A DNA stretch of 64,000 nt, taken from positions 9,610,924 through 9,674,923 of the forward strand of contig NC_091023.1 in the NCBI RefSeq assembly GCF_041296385.1. Reading direction: 5' to 3'. Positions 36,922-47,600 of the stretch are shown in pieces. This DNA comes from Aphelocoma coerulescens. Its lineage: Eukaryota; Chordata; Aves; Passeriformes; Corvidae. Numbering within the stretch: the stretch's first letter is position 1; the number at the start of each line of letters is the position of its first letter. The notes under the pieces were generated by a model, which was not told the DNA's origin, did not search any database, and saw only the letters and a program-made list of their open reading frames with translations. The position numbers were made by a program, and so were the translations under genes.

Positions 36922-37300
36922 GGCCCGTAACGCTGCGTGTAGCGGCGCCGCCCCGCCGCGCCGAGGTGTCCCGAGTAGCGGCGCAGCCCCACCGCGCGCC
37001 GATGTCGTCACGGGCGTGAGCGGGCCGCCGCCAGCCGTATTCGCTGGAATAGAACGGCCGTGCGGCCGTATTTCATAGAAGAGCGGAGTAATCCATCTGG
37101 CGGTGGGGGGCTCCGGCCGCCTGCCCGGGGTGGGACGTGTCCCCTCCGCTGTCCCTGGGCTCAACCACGGGTTTCTGTGGCGTGGGCCTGGCTGGGCTCC
37201 CCGTGGGTTCTGTCCAGGAAAAGTCGTTGCCGTGACCCTGGCTCAAGGAGCCCAGCTCGCTGCCCATCCCCGCTGGCATGGGGCCACCACAAGGCAGCAA
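36530..37300 (-). promoter_or_regulatory. WDFY1: WDFY1 CpG-island promoter and 5' UTR
   Basis: The sequence is GC-rich with dense CpG around coding exon 1 and about 400 bp upstream. No TATA box is seen. A CRE-like half-site lies near 37003-37010 (TGACG on the minus strand), and a repeated CGGCCGT motif near 37050-37068. The 5' UTR runs upstream of 36921; the TSS cannot be fixed. A C-rich imperfect repeat at about 36677-36760 lies just inside intron 1. Confidence 0.75.
36785..36921 (-). CDS. WDFY1: WDFY1 coding exon 1 (residues 1-46)
   Basis: The exon starts with an ATG at 36921 ([11 protein letters not shown]...) and ends in GAGGACAG before a GTGACC donor. It covers the N-terminal tail and the first strand of blade 1 (GHQDAV...[10 protein letters not shown]). 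The ATG is the first in frame and matches the family N-terminus. The exon lies inside a CpG island. Confidence 0.96.
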
Positions 37301-38564
37301 AGGAAAGGCTGTTGCCCCTGCACTAATTAACGGAGGGATAGGGGCTGAGGAAGGATGTGTAGTCACAGGAAATACATTAGCTCCTTTCTGTCTGTTAAAG
37401 CAGCTGTAATCCTTCATTTTATAAGTTCTTAAGCAGCTGGAGTGTGCTGTTATTTTCTCTGTGAACACTGCATGGGAATGTTGGCCACATAGCTGGGTAA
37501 CCAACAGCGGCATTCCTCCCCTCGGTGCTCGGGTTTTGGTCTTATATCTGAACACCAGCGTTTGGATATAGCCAACACACACTGTGCTTAACTGAAAACT
37601 CTAACTGGGAACTGGGTGAAGCTATTTGTGCTCTGGATGTCCCAGACGGAGCTGAGCTCCAAGAGGAGCTGCAGACAAACCTCCTGGAGCAGGGGGCTGG
37701 GGATTGTACCATTTGATAAGCTGTCACAGACCATGTCACACACCTGCAGCCAGGGAGGGTGAATGAGGCTTCCCCAGGATCCTGGGGGAGGGCAGCAGAC
37801 AGCAATTATCTTTCCTGTGAGCTGTCCCAAGAGAGGAATTTTGTAGCTCAGAAAGCCAGTAAGGGAGATTGGCTATGCAGCAAAGAAAACAGACATAGGA
37901 AGAATGGGTCCATCTTGAAGCTTTAAAGATACATGTGGTTAAATACACTTTGTTTTGCCTCAGTTTTTCCCTGCTTCCTTATTTTTCCTCTGTATTTCCA
38001 GAGTGACTTGGTCACTGAGGACAAGAATATTACTTCAGGTCTGACCTAACAAATCATCATGTCAAGACAACAGGCAATGCCTACTTAAGCAAAATACCTG
38101 GCACAGCTGGATCTAAAATTCTTCAAACACAATATTTCAGGCCTTGACCCTGTGCAGTGCTTGGCCCAAGACATACCTATAGTCAGAATGATAATTTGTG
38201 ATCCAAGCAGACACCAAAAAGCACCTTGTTGCTCAATGCTCTGGTTATTATTCAGACTTGTACACACCTATTCCTCTGCTTTTTAAGCCTGACCTGCTTA
38301 GCTCCTGCCAGTTGTCAGTGAGTCTGGCTCTCTGCCCAAGGAGGGGAAGACAGTGTTCTCCCCATACAGAGACTTTGCAGCAGGGATTCTGAACGAACAT
38401 GCAGCTCTAGGATAGCATATCCACAGGGAAACGTTTTCAAGAACTACTATCCAAAAACTTTATTTGATGACTAGTGGTTATGAGCTTTTTTTTAACCTTC
38501 CTTTCTTATCACATGACACATTCCCTCTGGCCTCATCGTCTGCTACTCATCACCCTGCTGACTT

Positions 38565-38815
38565 CGGCTAGAGACGCGTGGTGGTATTTCGGCTTGGAGG
38601 TACATCCTTCTACCCGCTCCTTCGTCTCCTGGGTGGGGACGCCCTTCCCGCAGGCTGCGGGGATGTGCAGATGCCCGGTGTTTTCCTGCTCCCGCACCGG
38701 GGCCCCGCCGCGCCCCGGCTGAGGGACCGGCACCGGGCTGCGCCGTGCGCTCAGGGCCGCCAGGGGGCGCTGCGGCCGCGCCCGCGGCTGAGGGACGGAT
38801 CCGCCGGACACTGGG
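38565..38815. promoter_or_regulatory. Intergenic CpG island
   Basis: About 250 bp of high-GC, CpG-rich DNA 1.6 kb upstream of WDFY1. No reading frame with recognised homology starts in it. It contains a strong CTCF motif and runs into a G-rich minisatellite. It may be an orphan promoter, an enhancer or an insulator. Confidence 0.7.
38754..38772 (+). promoter_or_regulatory. CTCF-binding motif
   Basis: GGGCCGCCAGGGGGCGCTG matches the vertebrate CTCF core (TGGCCACCAGGGGGCGCTA) at all positions but three weakly constrained ones. It is on the plus strand, pointing towards SERPINE2. Confidence 0.8.
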
Positions 38816-39215
38816 ACGGGGATGTGGGGACAGCGGGACAGGGGGATATGGACACAGGAGGATGTGGGGAAAGGGGTGCAGGGGAAATGGGGATGATGAC
38901 AGGAAGATATGGGGCAGGGGGAGAGGGGAAGAGACACAAGAAGATACAGGGAGATGGGGACGGGGACAGGAACAGCACGGTATGGGCATACGGGGAAGAT
39001 GGGGACGGGGAGATAGGGACAGCAGAAGATGGGGAGATAGGGACAACAGAAGATGGGGCGACAGTGAAGGGGGACAGTGGGATGTGGGGAGAGGGACAGG
39101 AAGATATGGAGCAGGGGGAGAGAGGGAGAGAGGGACAAGAAGATATGGGGAGATGGGAACAGGGGGGTAGGAGGCTATGGGGACAGGGGGATATGGGGAC
39201 AGGAGGGCATGGAGA
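38810..39215. repeat. G-rich degenerate minisatellite with higher-order repeat
   Basis: About 400 bp of purine-rich units of the type GGGGACAGGAAGATATGG. A 24-bp unit is repeated in tandem at 39007-39030 and 39031-39054 with one mismatch. A segment of about 60 bp from 38899 recurs at 39096, an offset of 197 bp. Many G-runs on the plus strand make G-quadruplex formation plausible. Open frames across it on several frames are artefacts. Confidence 0.9.
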
Positions 39216-42200
39216 ACCTCCTGCTGAATCACCGCCTTGTGCAGAGGCCAGATGGGCAGGAAAGTCACCCGTTCAGCCCCCTCTGCTTGACCCTAGTGCT
39301 TAGAGGACACTGGTAAGAGCTACCAACAGAAAAAAATGCCAAAAGCCAGAATAAAACTGTTCAAATGCCATCATTTTGCCTCAGAATGAATTTAGAGGGG
39401 TTTGGGGGGATTTTCTTTGATTGCCTTTTTTTGTCATTGTTTTGGTTTGGGAGCTTTTTTAAGCCCAAGGTGGAGCATTGAGGATGGCACTGCTTCTCAG
39501 AGGCACTCACAGTGCCCCATATCCCTGAAGCCCCATTGCCGCTGGGGACAGCTAGCAGCCAGCCCGGTCCAGGGGCAAGAAGGGCCAGAGGTGACACAGG
39601 GCTGTGCTTCCCACGGGCACACAGCTGCTAGCAAAACCTTGAACAGGCCAATTGCAGTGTCCTCACCTCAACCATTTCAGGAAGGGAGAAGAGCCCAGAT
39701 TGGTCAGATACAGTAAAAGATACAGCCCTGCCTTCCCCCTTCTCCACCATCTGTTCTGATCCCAAACCAGCCAACATGCTTTAGTCTGGAAGTGAAACAA
39801 ATGCTGCCTGGGATCCAAGAAGACAAACCCAGCCCTCCTGTCTAGGGACAGGGTGGCTCACAGCCAGTGTAATTAACCGATGGCCACAGGCTCCAGGTGC
39901 TCAGTGCCCCAAAGAAAAACCATTTGATTCACTCCCTCTATTGCACAAACACCCTTCAGGAGCTTATACACTTAATTACAGGGAACAAGGTGCATTAGGA
40001 GCCCAATATTCAAGGGAGATGCCATGGACTTAGCAACCCAAAAAGCTTGGGAAGATAATCCTTGGATCAGGGTTGACTGTGCGTTGGCAGCATGTTGGAA
40101 TGGAAATGACACTGGGTTAATGCACAATGCATGGCACATGCATCCCACAGGGCCCAATCTTTCTTCCAGTCTGTACCAGTTATCCTCACCACAGCCTTGA
40201 AAGCAAAAATTAGCATCCCTGGGAACTTGAGCATGATGTGAAGGAAAGAGGGGACAGCACAGCACTGAGATGGCCATCCTGCTGTGAGCTGGCAATACAC
40301 ACCCATCACTGCTCCAGCAGCAGCACAGAAAGTGTCATCTAGTAAGTGAACAGTGCCCACCTGGCCATAGCAGCAAGCCCAGAAGTCCTAGATCAAGGAG
40401 AGCTGCACTCTGTCACCACTACCACCCTCGTAGGGAGGAGGGCAGCTGCAGCTTCTACCTTTAGGTTTCCCTACAGCATTTGATAGGGGCTGATCCCCTG
40501 GGTATCACATCCAACACAAGACCATCACAGCCTCCTGGTACCACAGCAATAATGGAAATTGCTAGTGTTAGACAAGTTTCAACCACTGCAGGTATTGGCA
40601 TTACTAATAAATGCACACAGTTTAAACTGGTGGGGCTAAGCTAAAGGGCTTTTACTTTCTTTGAAGCACAAGGGAGAGTTTTTAAAATATTGCTTACAAA
40701 AGAGATATTTGAATTTCTTGTTCTTTTTCATCTTTATTAAGCCTCGTTGCTGCTGGGAGGCAATGCAGCCATGTTTTTAAGGGAGAGGTTGCTGTCAGAA
40801 GGCTGCCAGCAGGAAATGTGCTGTGATGCCAAAGGGTGAACAGCAGTTATCCCTTTACACAGGCTGAGAAACTGGCCCTTCCTTACACTCTCCACTCTGT
40901 CCAGCAAAAAAGATTTGAAAACAACAGTGTTAATGAAAATGTGGAAGTTGTAAAAGAAAAACAGCCTTTTTAGAGCTCTCTGAAGTTACGAAAACAAAGT
41001 TAAGACATGGTTTGGCAGATTAATAGCCTGCTATTTCACCTGTTAATTACTTCATGACTAACTACTTTCTTTATTACAGACCTGGCTCAGGAAATGTATG
41101 GCAAGGTTTACCAAACTCTTTCTCCCTATTTAATCTCTAGGCTAAAGCAACTGTAATCACAAGCATTTTCCACAGTCATTCCCTGCCCAGGGTTTCAGTC
41201 TCAGTGCTGAAGAGCCATCAGTTTTCTCAGGGCTTTCCACCTCAGGAAAGTTTACAAAGGATGTGTTATCTCTTTTGAAGACAGAAAAAGAGGCAGTAGA
41301 GAGCAGCCAGGAACAGCAGATAATGAGACCATCTGAGCAGCAATTCTACAACTCCTGCTTGATGTTACCAATCCATTATTATAATAAGTTAAGCTTTGCA
41401 CATTCATGGTCTCTGTTCTTCCTTGAGAACGGTCCCTTCCCAGCCCTCCTACCCTCAAGCATTGGAGGGCTCAGGGGTTCAAAACAACCTCAGCTTTGCT
41501 AGGAAGACAAAGTTTGACTGTGAAGCAGTTGGGAATAAAGGAGGGATAGGCTGAACCAAGCAGCATGAGCACCTTACACTTGACAGTCCTAGAGACAAAG
41601 ATGACTTTGAAAAAATTAACATGCAACCTCTGCTGATTGCAATCAGATTCCCCCAAAGCCTTTCAAGAGCAGCTGACAGACTGCTACACTAAGGGTTAAT
41701 AGACTATAGTAAGAACTGCCTTAATGCTAAAACCTCACACTGAACTCATTACTCTGTCAAGCAGGACTGGAAATTTGATATTAATCAACTCCCAGGATAG
41801 AAGAGAACAGACAGTGTTTTTACAGCACTACAAAAGAGGAAGTTTTTAGCACCTAACCTGACCCCCCACCTTCCAAGGCTTTTAATTCATTTCCCTTCAC
41901 CCTGAGCTCCTCTACTGTTTATAGGCAAATACCACAAGCATCTTAGCTCAAACCTGCACTTTTCCAGCAGGGAAAAAAAGTGCTGTCTAGGAGTAGCAGA
42001 GCTGAAACCCCCCTTTTTCTGAGTGGTGACATTATTTCACCCTTGTACTGCAGGACACTGAATCTCACCAGGAGTAGCTGCTACATGTGACATTCCTCAT
42101 CAGTTTGCTCAGAGCTCAGCTTGGGCAGGTAGTCCTGGCTCCAGCAGACTAAATAGTTGTGTTCACCTTTGCCAAGCCACTCTCTTCACTGTTCACTTCT

Positions 42201-42906
42201 GGAAAAAAAAAATACCCAGTTACTCACTGTTGCTCTAAAGCAATCATCTTATTTTGCCAATTATTTCAGGACTAACAGAAGGGACTGACAGAAACTGTGC
42301 TAAGGCAAACCTGAAAGCTTATGTCACTGCACTTTTTTCCTTGCCCAAACCTAATCCTAAGCCTGCTTGCTGCCCCAAAGCAGACACTGCTGCTGTGTAT
42401 AAGTCCTGTGGGAGCTCAGTTTGAACGCCAACCCTGTAATATTTGAATTCTTAACACTAACAGTAAATAGAAGCAACTGGAAAATTAATTCTCATATTGC
42501 AATTTTAATTTGGTATCTAAACAGCAGCTGTTACTCTAAAATACAATCCCAAACTGCTTCATAGCCCAAAAATGATGTCTTGCACCCCAGTAGTCAAAAA
42601 AATACAATGCATGTGTGAGGTAAGCCCAGCTCAGGTCCTGGCTCTGTAGTTCCTGTGAGGCAACATTTCTCTATTCTTGCAGGACAAACCATATCCAAGA
42701 TAGATGCAAGACAAACCAATGCAAGTGTCACTGTAACTTTACAACCCAGTAACTATTCCGTTGTTACTTGTGCTCCTTCCCTCCATGACACACAAGGAAT
42801 TGAAGGCAGGTATGTCTGCGTTAGCCAGGAGAGCTCTCCTGCTCAGCACCAGACTCTTTAGTTACACCACCCACATACTTAGTTATTTTTGGTTGTTGCT
42901 TTGGCG

Positions 42907-42933
42907 TTTGTTTTTTTTGTTTTTTTTTTTTTT
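42907..42933. repeat. T-rich homopolymer tract
   Basis: Near-continuous T run broken by two G. It could be the tail of an old minus-strand retroposed copy, but no body is recognisable. Confidence 0.8.
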
Positions 42934-43785
42934 GCCTTCTCCACCTGCAGGGCTCACTTTCTCTTCAACAAGATAGGAAGATAATGAGGCCATGCTAGTT
43001 TCTCCATTCATCTATTGCAGGAGACCTAGTCTTTAGCATGCAGCAGGAGCACCCTTTTCCCAGTTTATGAGGATTGGGTGGTAGGCAGCTAATACATCCC
43101 ATAAAACACCTACAGATTTATTCTTCTTGATGATTGCAGTGTTTAACTCAAGCAGGAAAAGAGAAGCAAGCAGATTGGCTCAATATCTGGCAGCATATTA
43201 TGACCTCTCAGCCTGGGGGTTGTACTGGGTTAGGACTGGCCATGCACAACACATTCAGGTATTTTCAGCTGGAAGCATTTTCTCTTCATCTTGTTTTCCT
43301 ACCTGACCAAGAGGCTCAACACTCATTCACCCTCCACTTTATGGATATATGCTACAGTCACCTACTTCCACTAGGGCTGAGTCTGCAGGAATTTCTCCCC
43401 CCAGACCAGCAGCCTCCTTTCCCTGTGTGCCCCTCAGAGCAGCCAAAGATTTACCTCACCCACCCAAATCCCTCAGTTGCTACAGAAGCAGTACAACAAA
43501 GAACCATCTGAGACAAGCCAAATGGATTTACTGCTTATCTTTTGAAAAGAGTTTTGCACTCAGGGGAGTCCTGTAAAGGGCATGAAGAGATGCCCATGTG
43601 CATATAAACTGCACCACGGTGAACAGGAGGAAAGGTCCCAAAGGTGCATCAAGATGTCCTCACAGGGCAGTTTTCAGCAGTAACTTGGGCACAGCAAAAT
43701 AGAGTTCTCTTCAGGTACCAAACCTATGGAAAATTCATCCACAGCAGAATGACTTCAACGAAAAAGGTCATCACAAGGAGGGACT

Positions 43786-43860
43786 AAAACAAACAAGCAA
43801 AATCCAAACAAACAAAACCCACCACAAAAAACCCAAACAACACCCTCCCCCCCCCAAAAA
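43786..43860. repeat. A/C-rich low-complexity tract
   Basis: A mix of CAAA and ACCC units with a nine-C run near 43847-43855, just downstream of the SERPINE2 poly(A) signal. Confidence 0.85.
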
Positions 43861-43959
43861 GTCTCAGAGACCCACTCTCCTTTCACCCTTCTTAGAAGTA
43901 AATCTCAAACAAGTACAGACCCCAATATCCATCAGCACATCCACAATCCACAACACTGA

Positions 43960-44588
43960 CTGTTCATAATGCAGTTTTATTTTTTCCTTTGTACAAAAAC
44001 AAATATAAAATTTAAATCCAATAGAAAGTGTATACTAGCAATGACAAGTTTACATTACAATGAGACAGGACAATGCGATGTGTATTGAACACCACATTAG
44101 TTTTAAAACTCTCAGTGATACATGCACTATATAAAAACTGCTAGAACTTTTATTCTATTTCTACCAAGAATGTCCAGGTACCAAGATACTCAAGAACCAA
44201 AAGTAAATCTTGATAGGTGGTATCTACAAAATTAGACCTTTTCCACACACAAGAAGAAACCAACATTAATAGAAACATTTATCATTCTTTGTTAAAATCC
44301 TCTCAACAAAAATCCATACATAAAATTCTTAGTAGATACAGAAAAAGCTCAAAAGCTGTTAGCATAGGTAACCATTCAGTAGTTTAGAGAATCTTTTAGA
44401 CATTTTGAAGAGATACTGTAGTTTTCAATCTGTATTTTCCCCACAAAGACAGAACCATGTCGACTCCTGTTTCAAAACCTAGTCAGTGGTTAAAACTAGC
44501 TCTTGAGTGAAGTCAAAGAGTAGTGTACAAAATATTTAACAGAACAGGGGTGTGCCTGTTTACTTCTTGAAGGAAGTATTTTCCACAT
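43960..44588 (-). other. SERPINE2: SERPINE2 3' UTR (approximate end)
   Basis: AT-rich sequence follows the stop. The minus strand has AATAAA at 43981-43976, so cleavage near 43960 gives a UTR of about 0.63 kb. No other strong signal lies closer to the stop. The end is inferred. Confidence 0.6.
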
Positions 44589-44626
44589 TCAAGGTTTGTT
44601 TATTTGTCCCATAAACAAGATTGTAC
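44589..44626 (-). CDS. SERPINE2: SERPINE2 coding exon 8 with stop (residues 385-396)
   Basis: The acceptor is CTCTCAG. The exon encodes TILFMGQINKP then TGA. This 38-bp terminal exon was placed by the conserved C-terminus and by phase. Confidence 0.95.
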
Positions 44627-47600
44627 CTGAGAGATGAAACAAAAATAAGGATTACCATCATCTGTAAATAAACTTATCCATGAAAGCATGAAGTCCACAG
44701 AGCACAGCCAAGCCACCTCACCAGTCTTGTCCAGCCTCCCCCAGGTCTGTGAACCCAGGGAAGCGCATGTTTACTTAGGTGGCCACCTCCTATTCCTAGA
44801 GACACACAGCTCTGTTGATGCTCTGTGGAGCCTCGGGATGGGGGGAATGCTGCCAGCAGCCTGCTCTTCCCCAGTGCTGGCAGTTGCACCTTGTTCCCTT
44901 CTAACTGACATATTGATCACATGCATGTCACTGCAAGAAGAGCAATTCTGCTCTAGGAGAGCCAGCCCATACTGCAAAGAAGTGGTGAGCACTCTTGCAA
45001 CACTCCCTTCTGGTCAGAGCAGGCTCGAGCAGCACCCTGGATCCCCAAAGCCCTATTCCACCTTGGCCCTCACTACCTGACTGCCCAGAAAACTGGGTCC
45101 TATTCACCAATTTACTATCAGTAAAGAGTTGTTTCCTCTGCACTCAGGGGAACTATGACTACTAAAGACTCTTCTTTTATACCCACAAACCTACCATGCT
45201 TGTTTCTGTTAACTGGGCAGCCAATATGTATTTTTTCCCCTGTTCCAAGTTGTATTCCCAATAAAATAATCCAAAATTAAAGGCATAAAAATGCATTTGC
45301 AGGATTTTTTTAATAGTTATTCAGTAGCTCCAGACTTATTTTGTCACTATTACATAGCTGATACTCAGCTTCTAAGCCAAAAAGTACTTACAACTGCTGC
45401 TTACCTGTAGGGTTGTGCCGGATGAAAAATACAAATGGTCTGTCTACTATGAACCAAGGAGGGGATGACCTGGCTATTAAAATTGCAGCTTGCAAAAAAA
45501 ATACGGTTTAGAGTGAGACAAATCAAGCACCACAACACATTACATACTCTATCAAAGTAAAGTTTCCTTGTAGATATACAGGTATGTGTGTGTATATATA
45601 TTTATATAGGCTTGAACAGGTACAGACAAATGCCTAAAACCTACCAACTTGGACATTTCAAGCCACACTGGTCACACGATATTTTTACAGGAAGCATATT
45701 AAAAAGACAACACAAGACCAACAGAAAGCTGAAAGTCTTGGGTTGTCACCCAAAGGCTGTAGTAGCTTACTCCTCTTTGTAACCTGGATAGCCAGAACAT
45801 GCTGTCAGTGGCCTGATACAAAGTCTGAGATATGAGAAGGCACTTCTCTAGAAGTAAGCCTGTTAATATTTCTTACAATGATCAACACTGACAAGTTGAG
45901 ATTTCCTTGAGATATTACATAAAACCCATTAACTGATCTGGAGTCCATGCATGTTCCTGCAATGATCTCCAAGTGGGCTATCAGTGCAATAGCCTTCTAA
46001 CAGAGTTTTCCCAAGTCTGACAGTTATCAGTACAGTTGCTTACTTGTTGCTGCAGAAGCTTTGGTTCCATCTTCACTAACTTCAATTTTTGTCTTTTGCA
46101 GAACATTAGATACATGAAGACCTTCTGTTCCTGAAGGACACAAGGAGAACAGCACCTTCAGTAAAACTCACTGAGAGAGTCCTGAAGTACTTTGTAGCTA
46201 AGTGGCTCTGTTAGCATGGCTGAGAATACTAAAAGCTGCTACAATCCTGCTGGAATCCCAAAGCTGCAGTGCAGAACACTACTGCAGTACCTTTGAATAG
46301 CCAGTAAGTGAGTAATTACAAAAATAGGGAATAACCTATCTTATTCCTCCTTCCTCCCCATTTACTAAGTTTTTTTTATCAATGGCTTAAGCTAGAAGGG
46401 TTCACATGCATTTTTAGTTTTAATTAAAAAAAAAACCTGAGAAAATACACCATCTGAATTTAAGTTACACTCCAATTTGTCTCAATGTCAGGGAAAAAAA
46501 AAAGGCACTTAGCAACACACCTTGCTTTCAGTGAAACAGGAATTTGTTTTCTAATTAAGACAGAATGAGGTAGGCTTTTTTGTTAGACAATTCTATAGAA
46601 GCTAATCAGGATCTTAATGAAAGCAGAGAAGAGAAATAAGGTGACATTTTACAGCCATGAGTTCAAAAGTGTTTACACCCATCTTCAGATACTAATATTC
46701 ACAGCTGTGAGTTGGTTCAGTCCCTTAAAGTGTGAATGTTTTTCATACATGCTTTCCTACAGCTCAAGAAAAAGTCACTAAACACATACTTCAGGAGAGG
46801 TTACACACCGTAGTTGCAGTATTTGCTACAGACTAAGGTATGGTATTGTTTAAGTCCCACCAAAGATTTTAGCAATGCTCGAGACCCTCAGGTTGCAATA
46901 TCAAATCTTAAGAAGCTGACCATGATTTACTGCTGTAATGTACGATAAGGGAGAAAAAAAGCTACTGCAATGTTGAACAGAAGCAAGCAGTCATGCCTCA
47001 CTGGCTACAACATAAAACCAGCTCCAGTGTCATGGCAACACTTAGCCAAGAGAAAGCAGACAACTGCATTGGTAAAGCAGCACTTTATTCAGAGCTAGAA
47101 ACTATGAAGGACCACCATGAATTGAAACAAAAAAGCCCCTTACTTGTTATTTTTGCAAAGTTTGCCTTTGACTGGTCAAACATATCTGTAATACCAAGTG
47201 CTTGCAAAGGTTCCTTTAAGTCTGTTTCTGCTTCTGCTGTGAATCTGGTTGGAACAACAAAAAATCCATCAGTATTATGCAGGAAAGTCACCTGAAGTAT
47301 TCCTTCTCCTGTAGCAGATGAGACACATATAAATAACTCCCCAAACACTACCTGAAGGAGAAATTAATTATATAAGTACTTACTTTGGTAAAATAACCTG
47401 CACTCTTTTTGCTACCATGGTTGTCATCCAGCTTCCTATTGTTTTTGTGCTGATGTGGGGGATGATAGCAGAGAGCGGCGTTGTGCTTTCAGTGGGTAGT
47501 GCAATCAACATGCTGATCATTTCCCCATGGTATGGCAGCTCAATGATGTTGTACCACAGCTCATTCGGGGTACTTGTAGTGCCTAAAAAAAATAGAAACA

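Larger units (their letters stand above)
37300..43959. other. Intergenic region between WDFY1 promoter and SERPINE2 3' end
   Basis: No coding exon could be supported on either strand. In human this interval holds MRPL44 on the opposite strand, and I could not find it here. The region contains a CpG island with a CTCF motif, a G-rich minisatellite, a T-rich tract and an A/C-rich tract. Confidence 0.7.

Noticed and set aside
38533..39303. Open frames of 201-241 codons on both strands
   Set aside because: They lie over the CpG island and G-rich minisatellite. The repetitive P/S or G/D translation exists in several frames at once, which is typical of simple repeats.
43134..43511. 125-codon plus-strand frame considered as an MRPL44 exon
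   Set aside because: The translation shows none of the MRPL44 RNase III-like or dsRBD features I know, and no splice signals fit.
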